Source: Brevundimonas sp. (lineage in GTDB: Bacteria; Pseudomonadota; Alphaproteobacteria; Caulobacterales; Caulobacteraceae). From it: a stretch of DNA of 35,268 nt. The stretch covers positions 1 to 35,268 of the forward strand of contig JADCBH010000372.1 of the NCBI GenBank assembly GCA_020253595.1, read 5' to 3'. The position numbers and the translations under genes were made by a program. A model generated the notes under the pieces. That model saw only the letters and a list, made by a program, of their open reading frames with translations, did no database searches and had not been told where the DNA came from. This document shows positions 20,596-29,398 of this stretch, one piece after another. The stretch's first letter is position 1. Each line of letters starts with the position of its first letter.

Positions 20596-21821
20596 GCGCC
20601 TTCCCTAGCCGCGCTTTGCGACGCCTGCCACTCCAGCGCGGCACGGCCCGCCACAACGCCCGATGCCAGACTGGCCTGGAGCAGATAGCCGCCGGTCGGG
20701 GCCTCCCAGTCGATCATCTCGCCCGCGACGAAGACGCCCGGCCGGGCCCGCAGCATCAAGGATGGATCCAGGCTTTCGAGCCGGACACCGCCCGCCGAGG
20801 AAATGGCGCGCTCCAAGCCCTGCATTCCGGTCAGTTTCAGCCGGATCGCCTTGATCCGTTTCGCCAGCTTCTCGAGGTTCGTCGGGACTTCACCGATCTC
20901 GCGCAGCAGGGCGACGGCCACGGGGGAAAGGCCGCCGGCCTTGCGCAGGTGATTGGTCAGGCTGTCCTTGCCGCGCGGACGCGCCAGCCTCTCGGCCAGC
21001 GCGGTCTCGGTCAAATCTGGCCGGAGGTCGACAGTCAGGATGGCCGAGCCGTCGCGTGCGATGGCGTCGCGCAGCGCGGACGAGAGGGCGTAAACCGCAC
21101 CGCCTTCGATCCCGTAGCGGGTGACGACCAGCTCGCCCCGCACCTGCCGGTCGCCGAACGTCAGGAGGGCAGGTTTCAGCACGGCTCCGGCGAACCGTTC
21201 GACCAGGACGGGCGACCATGTGACGTCGAAGCCGGCGTTGGCGGGGACCAGAGGTGCGACCTCGGCACCGACCGCCTCAAGCCAGGGGGCCCACGCGCCG
21301 TCCGAACCCAGACGGGGCCAGCTGGCCCCGCCCAGCGCCAGCACAGTCGCGGAGGGTCGCTCCTGGCGTTCGCCGCCGGGTGTGTCGAACACCAGGGTAT
21401 CCGCGTCCCAGCCGGTCCAGCGCGACCGGGTCCGCACCTCGACCCCAAGATCGTCCAGCCTGGCGAGCCAGGCCCGGAGCAGAGGGGAGGCCTTCATAGC
21501 CCGGGGGAACACGCGTCCAGACGACCCGACGAAGGTCGGCTGGCCCAGGCCTTCGGCCCAGGCGATCAGATCAGCCTGCGAAAAGGCGTCGAGCCACGGG
21601 GCGAGATGACCCTGCCGATCTCCATAGCGACGCGCAAACACCTCGACCGGCTCGGAATGCGTCAGGTTCAGCCCACCCCGCCCCGCCATAAGGAACTTGC
21701 GCCCGACCGACGGCATGCGGTCGTGGACCACGACCCGCGCCCCGCCGCGTGCCAGGGTCTCGGCGGCCATCAGGCCGGCGGGGCCGGCGCCGATGACATG
21801 GACGGGATCGGAGATGCTCAT
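20592..21821 (-). CDS. HI0933/BaiN-type NAD(P)/FAD-dependent oxidoreductase
   Basis: VHVIGAGPAGLMAAETLARGGARVVVHDRMPSVGRKFLMAGRGGLNLTHSE; FVGSSGRVFPRAMKASPLLRAWL; ATGA overlap with the downstream hydrolase. Confidence 0.9.
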   Translation of the reverse strand: MSISDPVHVIGAGPAGLMAAETLARGGARVVVHDRMPSVGRKFLMAGRGGLNLTHSEPVEVFARRYGDRQGHLAPWLDAFSQADLIAWAEGLGQPTFVGSSGRVFPRAMKASPLLRAWLARLDDLGVEVRTRSRWTGWDADTLVFDTPGGERQERPSATVLALGGASWPRLGSDGAWAPWLEAVGAEVAPLVPANAGFDVTWSPVLVERFAGAVLKPALLTFGDRQVRGELVVTRYGIEGGAVYALSSALRDAIARDGSAILTVDLRPDLTETALAERLARPRGKDSLTNHLRKAGGLSPVAVALLREIGEVPTNLEKLAKRIKAIRLKLTGMQGLERAISSAGGVRLESLDPSLMLRARPGVFVAGEMIDWEAPTGGYLLQASLASGVVAGRAALEWQASQSAAREGA

Positions 21822-21885
21822 GCGCACCCCTTAGACCGGCCACCCTTGCAGCGGAACGTCCCAGCGCGGCATACGCTTGGGTCCC

Positions 21886-22365
21886 ATGAGTGTCGCCTTC
21901 ACCCGCGAGGAGGATCTGGAGGCCACGGCCGCCGATCTTCCCGACCGCCCCGTCTCTCCGCACCCCAATCTTGTGACGCCCGAAGGGCTGGCCGCCATCG
22001 AAGCCGCTCTGGCCGGCGCGCGCACCGCCTATGCCGCCGCCCAGTCCAAGGGCTCGATCGAGGCGGACCGGACGGCCATGGCGCGGGCGACGCGCGATCT
22101 GCGTTACTGGTCGGCGCGTCGGGCCTCTGCCCAGCTGACGGAGATGCCGGCCGACGGGCGGGTGCGTTTCGGGGGGTCAGTGACGATCGAACGCGAGGAC
22201 GGCCGCACCCAGACCTGGCGCATCGTCGGGGAAGACGAGGCGGATCCGGCGCACGGCTCGGTCAGCCATGTGTCACCTCTGGCACGCGCCCTGATCGGCA
22301 AGCGTCAGGGGGGCGAGGCGGTGGTGGCCGGTCAGACGGTCGAGGTCATCGCCGTCGACGGCTGA
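21886..22365 (+). CDS. GreA/GreB family elongation factor-like protein (divergent)
   Basis: LVTPEGLAAIEAALAGARTAY coiled-coil start and C-terminal SHVSPLARALIGKRQGGEAVVAGQTVEVIAV typical of Gre factors; lacks the canonical GDLxENAEY tip. Confidence 0.75.
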   Translation: MSVAFTREEDLEATAADLPDRPVSPHPNLVTPEGLAAIEAALAGARTAYAAAQSKGSIEADRTAMARATRDLRYWSARRASAQLTEMPADGRVRFGGSVTIEREDGRTQTWRIVGEDEADPAHGSVSHVSPLARALIGKRQGGEAVVAGQTVEVIAVDG

Positions 22366-22367
22366 TG

Positions 22368-23618
22368 TCAGGCCGCCGCGATCTCCGGCAAACCCGCTGC
22401 CCGGTCCAGCCGCGCATCGGTCAGGTCGGCCCCGGCAAGATTGGCACCGGTCAGATCGGCCCCGGACAGGTCCGCACCGATCAACACCGCAGAGGCGAAA
22501 TCGGTTCGACCCAGCTCGGCATAGCGGAGACGAGCTCCCGTCAGGTTGGTCGGAATGGATCGGCTGGGACCAAGCGGGAGGGGGCTGAGGTCCGCTGAGG
22601 TCAGGTCTGCCTTGGTCATCAAGGCCCCGCCCATGCGTGATCCACGCAAATCGGCCTTGCCGAGCCGTGCGCCCCTGAGGTCCGCGTTTTCGAAGTTGGC
22701 TCCCTGAAGGGCCAGGCCCCGCAGGTCCAGGCCAGCCAGACAGGCCCCCTTTGCGCTCATGGCCGAGAGCTTGAGGCCCTTCAGGCGGTCGCCGAGAGGG
22801 CGAAGGTCCTCTCCGTCGAAGATGGCCGCGCCACCCAGCGCGCCGCCGCTCTCCACCCAGGCATTGGCATCCAGAGCCATCTGGAGAAGCTCTTCGGCGC
22901 GGACGACGGCGGCAGGGTCGGGTTCGCGGATGCAGCCGGTGGTGTCGGTCCGGTCCAGCTTTGCGGTTTCCATGGCCACGCCGCTGAGGATGGCGCCGCA
23001 CAGCTTGGCGCCGGCCAGGTTGGCACCGGCGACGGCGGCGCCTTCCATCTGGGCTCCGGACAGGTCCGCATCCTTGAGGTTGGCCCCGGTGAGGTTTGCG
23101 CCCCGCAGTGAGCAGTCGGTGAAGTCGGCCCTGGTCGCGCTGATGCCGTCCATGCGGGATCCATCCAGCGTGGCGCCCGAGAAGCGTGCGCCGTCAGCCT
23201 GTCCGCCCCGGGTCTCGTGGCGGGCGGCAGCGAGGCCCTTGGTTTCGTGAGGCACCGCGATCACGCCCTCGCGGAAGTCTGCCTGGGTCAGGTTGGCTTC
23301 GGAAAGGTCAGCGCCCTGCAGACAGGTTCCGCGAATGTCGGCACGCACCAGCCGGGCTCGTGTCAGATCAGCTCCACGCAGGTCGCAGCCGAACAGGACG
23401 GCGCGCTCCAGACGGGCTCCCGCCATGTTGCAGTTCTGCAGAACCGAGCCGGAGAAATCGGCGTCGTCGAGGATGCGATGCGCCATGCTGACGCCCGTCA
23501 GATCGACGAACTTCAGCGACAGCTTGCGTCCGCCCGGCTTTCCCGAGACGAACCGTTCGTGGGCGGCGGCGAACAGGTCGAAATCGCCCTGGCCCAGGCG
23601 GCGGCGGTTGATCGTCAT
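22368..23618 (-). CDS. Pentapeptide-repeat protein (paralogue 1)
   Basis: Long A(D/N)LxxA repeats in several blocks with conserved interruptions, including LLQMALDANAWVESGGALGGAAIFDGEDLRPLG. Confidence 0.92.
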   Translation of the reverse strand: MTINRRRLGQGDFDLFAAAHERFVSGKPGGRKLSLKFVDLTGVSMAHRILDDADFSGSVLQNCNMAGARLERAVLFGCDLRGADLTRARLVRADIRGTCLQGADLSEANLTQADFREGVIAVPHETKGLAAARHETRGGQADGARFSGATLDGSRMDGISATRADFTDCSLRGANLTGANLKDADLSGAQMEGAAVAGANLAGAKLCGAILSGVAMETAKLDRTDTTGCIREPDPAAVVRAEELLQMALDANAWVESGGALGGAAIFDGEDLRPLGDRLKGLKLSAMSAKGACLAGLDLRGLALQGANFENADLRGARLGKADLRGSRMGGALMTKADLTSADLSPLPLGPSRSIPTNLTGARLRYAELGRTDFASAVLIGADLSGADLTGANLAGADLTDARLDRAAGLPEIAAA

Positions 23619-24910
23619 GCGGATGCCTCCTCCCGTTCAAGGCCGCGAACCCCGGTCAGGATCGCGTCGGCGAAATCGGCGTGCCGCGTCTGGACGCCAT
23701 GCAGGATCGCGCGTGTTAGGTCTGCGCGGACGAGCACCGCCCGTTTGATGTCCGCTCCGGACAGGTCGGCCCCGCGAAGGACTGCGCCTGTCAGGTCGGC
23801 GGGCAGGAGGCGTTCACGACCCAGCATGAGCGGACCCAGTTGGGCCTCGCGCAGATCCGCCCCGTTCAGCCGCGCCCCCGCCAGGCGCGCGCCCCTCAGG
23901 TCGGCCCGGCGCAGGTTGGTCGAGCGCAGATCAGCGCCCTCCAGATGGGCGCCCTGCAGCTGAACGCCCTCCATGTTCAGGCCGTAGAACACCGCCCGCT
24001 TCGCGGAGAGCGCGGTAAGGTTGAGGCCCGTGATCGAACCGAGCGCCCGGAGGTCCACATCGTCGAAGACCGACGGCTGGCCCTCGATCCCCCCGGTTTC
24101 GCACCAGACGGCGTGTTCATGCAGCATGTCTGCCGCCGGAAGCTTGGACACCGGCGCGCCCGACGAGCGACTGTCGGTCAGGGCCCCTTCAAGATTGGCC
24201 CCGTCGGTCCGCCACATGACCGCCGTCACGCCGACCAGCACGGCGTCGCGCAGGTCTGCACCGGTCAGGTCCGCGCCCGACATGTCGGCACCCGCCAGAT
24301 CCGCGCCGCGGAAGTTGGCCGATTTCAGATTGGCCCGAACGAGCTTGCAGTCCTTCATGATGGCGTCGGAGAAGTCGGCCGCCTGGGCTGAAATCCCCGA
24401 AAGACGCGACCTCTGCAGATTGGCACCGACCAAACTCGCGCCCTGGGCCTCGGTCGGGTTCCGCTCCTGGGACGCTACAATCCGGAAGCCGACCGACTTG
24501 TCGGCTGCTGCGAGCGCGCCTTCTCGCAGATCGGCTTCGAAGAGATCCGCGCCTGAAAGGTCGGCACCCTTCAGGCAGGCCCCGCGCAGATCTGCCCGAC
24601 GCAGCGAGGCGTCAACCAGAACGGCGTCCTGCATGTCGGCCCCGAAAAAGGCGGCGTTATCCAGCCGCGCGCCCGTCAGGTCCGCTCCGATCAGGCAGGC
24701 GGCCGAGAAGTCGGCGTCGGCGAGGTTGCGGCCCTTCAGGTTCAGGCCGGACAGGTCCATCCAGGCGAAGACCGCGCGCGCGCCGCCGGGCCGCGCCTGC
24801 CACAGCCGGTCGTGCCGGGCGCAGATGGCGTCGAGCTCCTGCTGGCTGATGCGGCGTCTGAGGACGCCTTCCTGGACCGCTGACATGGTCCCATCCTGGG
24901 ACATCGGCAC
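23615..24910 (-). CDS. Pentapeptide-repeat protein (paralogue 2; true start may be internal, e.g. ATG 24904)
   Basis: A(D/N)LxxA repeats; MLHEHAVWCETGGIEGQPSVFDDVDLRALG interruption aligns with paralogue 1; stop/start ATGA overlap with paralogue 1. Confidence 0.92.
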   Translation of the reverse strand: MPMSQDGTMSAVQEGVLRRRISQQELDAICARHDRLWQARPGGARAVFAWMDLSGLNLKGRNLADADFSAACLIGADLTGARLDNAAFFGADMQDAVLVDASLRRADLRGACLKGADLSGADLFEADLREGALAAADKSVGFRIVASQERNPTEAQGASLVGANLQRSRLSGISAQAADFSDAIMKDCKLVRANLKSANFRGADLAGADMSGADLTGADLRDAVLVGVTAVMWRTDGANLEGALTDSRSSGAPVSKLPAADMLHEHAVWCETGGIEGQPSVFDDVDLRALGSITGLNLTALSAKRAVFYGLNMEGVQLQGAHLEGADLRSTNLRRADLRGARLAGARLNGADLREAQLGPLMLGRERLLPADLTGAVLRGADLSGADIKRAVLVRADLTRAILHGVQTRHADFADAILTGVRGLEREEASA

Positions 24911-24951
24911 TTAAGGAAGGTTTTCGGAAACCCTGGTTCCCAACAAATTTT

Positions 24952-25575
24952 TCAGGCTGTCAGCAGGCCCTGTTCGGCCAGCGCATCGGCCAGCTCGCCC
25001 GGTCCGGTCCAGAGACGCGTGTAGCCGGCTTCGCCGAGCCGTTTCAGCTCGGTCACCAGATCGGCGCGCGGGCTTGCGGCGAAGCGGGCGTCGAAGCCCG
25101 TGCCGTCCGCGCTGACGCGAACCATTGGGCGACCGGTCTCCAGCCGGTGGAGAAAGCCCTCCGACAGGGTCCCCGCAGCGTCCTCCATGAGGCCGGCCTC
25201 AACGACCAGTCCGGCCTGACGCAGTCGCTCCGTGCCGCGGCCCGACGCAAACGGCGAGGGATCGAGGGCGGCGACAACCACGCGAGCGATGCCTGCCTCG
25301 ACCAGGAACTGGGCGCAGGAGGCGCGGCCAGAGGACCGGGCCCCGCATGGCTCCAGAGTGACATAGGCGGTTGCGCCCCGGGCCGCGTCGCCGGCTGCGG
25401 GCACGGCCTGCTCCTCGGCATGGGGCCGGCCTCCTGGCGCTGTGGCGGCCTCGGCCACCACCTGCCCGTCTTTCACCAGGACACACCCGACCGCAGGGTT
25501 GGGCCAGGTCTCGCCCATACGCGCGAGGGCGAGCTCGATGGCGCGAGCCATGAAGCGGGCGTCGTCGTCGCTCAT
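24952..25575 (-). CDS. RibD-like pyrimidine deaminase with strongly shortened reductase domain
   Basis: MARAIELALARMGETWPNPAVGCVLVKDGQVVAEAATAPGGRPHAEEQA and VTLEPCGARSSGRASCAQ; only about 207 aa; C-terminus ELKRLGEAGYTRLWTGPGELADALAEQGLLTA resembles the end of the RibD reductase domain. Confidence 0.82.
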   Translation of the reverse strand: MSDDDARFMARAIELALARMGETWPNPAVGCVLVKDGQVVAEAATAPGGRPHAEEQAVPAAGDAARGATAYVTLEPCGARSSGRASCAQFLVEAGIARVVVAALDPSPFASGRGTERLRQAGLVVEAGLMEDAAGTLSEGFLHRLETGRPMVRVSADGTGFDARFAASPRADLVTELKRLGEAGYTRLWTGPGELADALAEQGLLTA

Positions 25576-26285
25576 GCGGCCTCAGGCAGGGGCTGGGCGC
25601 GGTCAGCGTCCAGGTAACGGGCGTCGATTGGCTTAAGGTCCGCGTCCAGATCGATCTCCAGCGGGTTGCCGGTGGGGATTTCCACGCCGACGATCTGGTC
25701 GTCCGGCACGCTGAACAGGTGCTTGACGATGGCCCGAAGCGAATTGCCATGTGCCGCGATCAGGACGTCCTCGCCGGCTGCCAGTCGCGGGGCGATGGCG
25801 TCGTTCCAGTAGGGCAGGACCCGATCCAGGGTGGTCTTCAGGCTCTCGGTCTTGGGTATGGTCTGGCCGGCGTAGCGGGGATCATCATCGAAATCCCATT
25901 CCGACCCGGCCTCCAGCGGCGGCGGCGGGATGTCGTAGCTGCGTCGCCAGACCTTGACCTGATCCTCGCCGTGCTTGCGGGCTGTCTCGGCCTTGTCGAG
26001 CCCGGTCAGGCCGCCGTAGTGGCGCTCGTTCAGTCGCCAGTCCTCGACGACGGGCACGTCCTTCAGGCCCGCGGACTGGAGCGCCAGGGCACCGGTGCGC
26101 TTTGCCCGGGTCAGGACCGAGGTGAACATTACGGCGGGATGGAAGGCCGCTTGCGCGATCAACTCTCCGGCTCGCCGGGCCTGAGCTTCGCCCTCAGCCG
26201 TCAAGTCCACATCGACCCAACCGGTGAAGCGGTTCTCCAGGTTCCATTGGCTCTGGCCGTGGCGCAGCAGGATCAGGCGAGGCAT
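25572..26285 (-). CDS. gpmA: 2,3-bisphosphoglycerate-dependent phosphoglycerate mutase
   Basis: MPRLILLRHGQSQWNLENRFTGWVDVDLTAEGEAQARRAG; DWRLNERHYGGLTGLDKAET; IAAHGNSLRAIVKHL. The ORF-track extension to 27770 is antisense to the next gene. Confidence 0.97.
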   Translation of the reverse strand: MPRLILLRHGQSQWNLENRFTGWVDVDLTAEGEAQARRAGELIAQAAFHPAVMFTSVLTRAKRTGALALQSAGLKDVPVVEDWRLNERHYGGLTGLDKAETARKHGEDQVKVWRRSYDIPPPPLEAGSEWDFDDDPRYAGQTIPKTESLKTTLDRVLPYWNDAIAPRLAAGEDVLIAAHGNSLRAIVKHLFSVPDDQIVGVEIPTGNPLEIDLDADLKPIDARYLDADRAQPLPEAA

Positions 26286-26441
26286 GTGCTCTCCGCAAAT
26301 CTCGGATGGGTTGGGGTAGGCGTGCCCCATGCGGGGGTCAAGCCGGGACCCTTTTGGCCGCCGCTGCCGTTGTTGTCGGCTCCGCCCCCCCCGTCTATAC
26401 CCCGGCCGGTCCGGCCCAGGCCCGATCCAGAGGAACGCCGC

Positions 26442-27941
26442 ATGCTTAAGCCCCGTCAGGACCTGGTCCCGAATACGTTCGAGTACGAGACTACGGCGCT
26501 GGTGAAGCCCACAGGGTTCCGTGAGTACGATGCGCGCTGGATCCTGGAAAAGGAGATCAATCTCCTCGGGATTCAGGCCCTTGGCCTGGCGATCGCCACC
26601 TTCGTCCACGAGCAGGGTGTGAAGCCCCGGATCGTCGTCGGCCACGACTTCCGATCCTATTCCTCGACGGTGAAGCACGCCCTGATCATCGGCTTGATGG
26701 AGGGTGGCATGGAGGTGCTCGACGTCGGTCTGGCCCTGTCGCCCATGGCCTACTTTGGCCAGTTCGCGCTCGAAGCGCCCTGCGTGGCCATGGTCACCGC
26801 CAGCCACAATGAAAACGGCTGGACCGGGGTCAAGATGGGCACCAATCCGCCGGTTACCTTCGGCCCCGAGGAGATCGGGCGGCTGAAGGAGATCGTGCTG
26901 TCCGGGACGGGTGTTCCCCGGCCCGGCGGTCGCATTGAGCGGGTGGAGAACTTTCGGGAACGCTACCTTCAGGAGGTGGTCGGGGACATCAAGCTGAAGC
27001 GCCCGCTGAAAGTGGTCTGCGCCACCGGCAACGGCACGGCCGGTGCCTTCGCCCCCGAAGCCCTGCGGCGCATGGGTGCCGACGTGATCGAGATGGATGC
27101 CGATCTCGATTGGAGCTTCCCCAAGTACAATCCGAACCCTGAGGACCACGCCATGCTGGTCCAGATGGCGCAAAAGGTCAGGGAGACCGGGGCGGACCTG
27201 GCGCTCGGCTTCGACGGCGATGGCGATCGCTGCGGCGTGGTCGACGACACGGGCGAAGAGATTTTTGCCGACAAGATCGGCCTGCTGCTGGCGCGCGACC
27301 TGTCGGCGCTGCACGCCAATGCGACCTTTGTCGTCGATGTGAAGTCGACGGGGCTCTACAAGACCGACGAGGTCCTGGCGGCCAACGGCGCGACCACCGT
27401 CTACTGGAAGACCGGCCACAGCTACATCAAGCGCAAGACTGCGGAACTCGGCGCACTGGCCGGATTCGAGAAGTCGGGCCACTTCTTTCTCGCCGACCCG
27501 ATCGGGCGCGGATACGACGACGGCCTGGTGGCGGCGGCGGCCGTTCTGCAGATGCTGGATCGCAATCCTGGCAAGCGCCTGTCCGAACTGAAGCGGGCGC
27601 TGCCCGACGCCTGGACCAGCTTGACCATGTCGCCCCACTGCGACGACGAGCTGAAGTACGACGTCCTGGCCAGGATCGTGGCGGAGTATGAGGCCCAGGC
27701 GGCAGCCGGCGGATCGATCCTTGGGCGCAGGATCGTCGAGGTCATCACCGTCAATGGAGCCCGTGTCCATCTGGAAGACGGGTCGTGGGTCCTGGTGCGT
27801 GCCTCCTCCAACAAGCCCGAGCTGGTGGTGGTGGTCGAAAGCATGCGCTCCGAGGATGACATGCGCGCCCTGTTCCGGGAGGAAGTGAAGCCGCGCCTGG
27901 CCCGTTACCCAGAGGTCGGGGCCTACAACCAGGAAATCTAG
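26442..27941 (+). CDS. Phosphomannomutase/phosphoglucomutase
   Basis: VTASHNENGWTGVKMG phosphoserine loop; DLALGFDGDGDRCGVVDDTGEEI metal-binding loop; C-terminal VLVRASSNKPELVVVVES. Start at ATG 26442. Confidence 0.95.
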   Translation: MLKPRQDLVPNTFEYETTALVKPTGFREYDARWILEKEINLLGIQALGLAIATFVHEQGVKPRIVVGHDFRSYSSTVKHALIIGLMEGGMEVLDVGLALSPMAYFGQFALEAPCVAMVTASHNENGWTGVKMGTNPPVTFGPEEIGRLKEIVLSGTGVPRPGGRIERVENFRERYLQEVVGDIKLKRPLKVVCATGNGTAGAFAPEALRRMGADVIEMDADLDWSFPKYNPNPEDHAMLVQMAQKVRETGADLALGFDGDGDRCGVVDDTGEEIFADKIGLLLARDLSALHANATFVVDVKSTGLYKTDEVLAANGATTVYWKTGHSYIKRKTAELGALAGFEKSGHFFLADPIGRGYDDGLVAAAAVLQMLDRNPGKRLSELKRALPDAWTSLTMSPHCDDELKYDVLARIVAEYEAQAAAGGSILGRRIVEVITVNGARVHLEDGSWVLVRASSNKPELVVVVESMRSEDDMRALFREEVKPRLARYPEVGAYNQEI

Positions 27942-29398
27942 GCAGCCGAACCTGCTGGCAGCCGCAGCTCGAAGGTCGTGCCGGTCGGTCCGGTCTCGAC
28001 CAGACGAAGATCGCCGCCGTGGTTGGCCGCCAGCTCGCGCGAGATGGTCAGGCCCAGTCCGGTGCCGTCGGACCCGCTGCCGCTGACGAAGGGTTCGAAC
28101 AGGCGTTCGGAAAGGCGCGGCGGAATGCCCGGACCGTCGTCCGAAAGGCGAATGACGCTCCAGCCCGGCTCCTCCGACGCGGCGACCGTGATGGAGCCCA
28201 GCGACCCGCGCCGGCCGGGCTTGCGGGTCGGATCGGTCTCGATGGCCTGTCGGGCGTTGCGCATCAGATTGACCAGGATGCGATGCAGCTGGTCGCCGTC
28301 GGCCTGAACCATGAACCGGGAGGGAATGTCCCGGACGAGCCGGACGCCGGTCGGTTCGAGCCCCGCGTCCTCCGCAGCCGCACTGACCGCCGACGTCAGG
28401 GCGAGGCGATCCAGGACAGGTGCGGGCTCTTCGGACTTGCCGTAGTCGAGCACATTGCGCGCCAGAGCGGCGGCGCGGCCGAGCGCCCGTTCCAGCCGGG
28501 GGAGCGCCTTGGCCACCTGGGGGTCGGGCGAGGCAGCCAGCCGTTCCGAGGCCATCTGGGCCGACGTGAGCATGTTCCTGAGGTCGTGGTTGATCTTGGC
28601 CACGGCCTGCCCAAGCGCGACGAGCCGTGCGCGGGACTTCAGGGACTGGCGCACTTCCTCCTGCATCCGCGCCAGTTCGCGCTCGACCCGGCCGATCTCG
28701 TCCTGACGATCCGAAGGTTCAGGTCCGGGCTGGAGCGGGTCGGCGGCGAAACCCTCGATGGAGCGGGTCACCCGGCGCAAGGGGCGCAGGACAAGGAAGG
28801 CCAGACCCGCATAGAGCAGTCCGCCTGCCGCCGCAGAGATCAGCAGGGAGAAGATCAGGGTGTTCAGCAGGAAGGCCCGCAGCTCCTGCTTGAGAGGCTC
28901 GGCCGGGGCGACGACGTCGATGAAGTCGCCAGACCGATAACGGGGCCCGGCCCGGACCCGGATGGACCGGTCCGGGTGGCCCATCAGGGTCTCGAACGGT
29001 TCCCAAAGCCGGGCCCCGGTGTTTCGGGCCCTCAGGTCGATGAAATCCGGTGCGCTGGGCAGATCGGGGGCGCGCAGAAGCTGGCTCATCACCCCTTGGT
29101 CCGAAATGGCGACGGCCGACACGCCGCCTATGCGCAGCAGCTGGTTCGCGGTCTCTTCGTCGACTGCGTTGTAGGGCAGGGCCTCGACCCCGACCGAGGC
29201 CAGCTCGGCCGCCTGAAGCCGGTCCTGCAACCAGGTCTCATGGAAGTTGGCGGCGTTGGGCAGCAGAATAAGGGCCTCGACCACCAGGGTGAACAACACC
29301 GTCAGGATCAGCAGGCGCGACTGCAAACCGTCCGGCGCGGTCGGCCGCCAGCGGCGGATCCTTTCCAGCAGGTCATTGAGCCGATCGCGCGGGGTCAT
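27938..29398 (-). CDS. Membrane sensor histidine kinase (HAMP + HisKA-like + HATPase)
   Basis: N-terminal TM, periplasmic region, second TM and HAMP; VALGQAVAKINHDLRNMLTSAQM H-box; VNLMRNARQAIE N-box; DDGPGIPPRLSERLFEPFVSGSGSDGTGLGLTISRELAANHGGDL. Confidence 0.93.
   Translation of the reverse strand: MTPRDRLNDLLERIRRWRPTAPDGLQSRLLILTVLFTLVVEALILLPNAANFHETWLQDRLQAAELASVGVEALPYNAVDEETANQLLRIGGVSAVAISDQGVMSQLLRAPDLPSAPDFIDLRARNTGARLWEPFETLMGHPDRSIRVRAGPRYRSGDFIDVVAPAEPLKQELRAFLLNTLIFSLLISAAAGGLLYAGLAFLVLRPLRRVTRSIEGFAADPLQPGPEPSDRQDEIGRVERELARMQEEVRQSLKSRARLVALGQAVAKINHDLRNMLTSAQMASERLAASPDPQVAKALPRLERALGRAAALARNVLDYGKSEEPAPVLDRLALTSAVSAAAEDAGLEPTGVRLVRDIPSRFMVQADGDQLHRILVNLMRNARQAIETDPTRKPGRRGSLGSITVAASEEPGWSVIRLSDDGPGIPPRLSERLFEPFVSGSGSDGTGLGLTISRELAANHGGDLRLVETGPTGTTFELRLPAGSAA

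Noticed and set aside
20481-22598. 705-aa plus-strand ORF
   Set aside because: Antisense to the BaiN-type flavoprotein and out of frame with the GreA-like gene; low-complexity translation without domain signatures.
22368-24910. Short-period DNA repeats that could be mistaken for a CRISPR or VNTR
   Set aside because: The periodicity is degenerate and explained by pentapeptide coding; no identical repeats with unique spacers.
23217-24914. Plus-strand S/A/P/R-rich ORFs opposite the pentapeptide genes
   Set aside because: Periodic 15-nt repeats of the pentapeptide genes keep antisense frames open; not independent genes.
25719-27941. Long ORFs on both strands over gpmA and phosphomannomutase (732 and 740 aa)
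   Set aside because: N-terminal parts are read-through of antisense high-GC frames; true starts are at 26285 (minus) and 26442 (plus).
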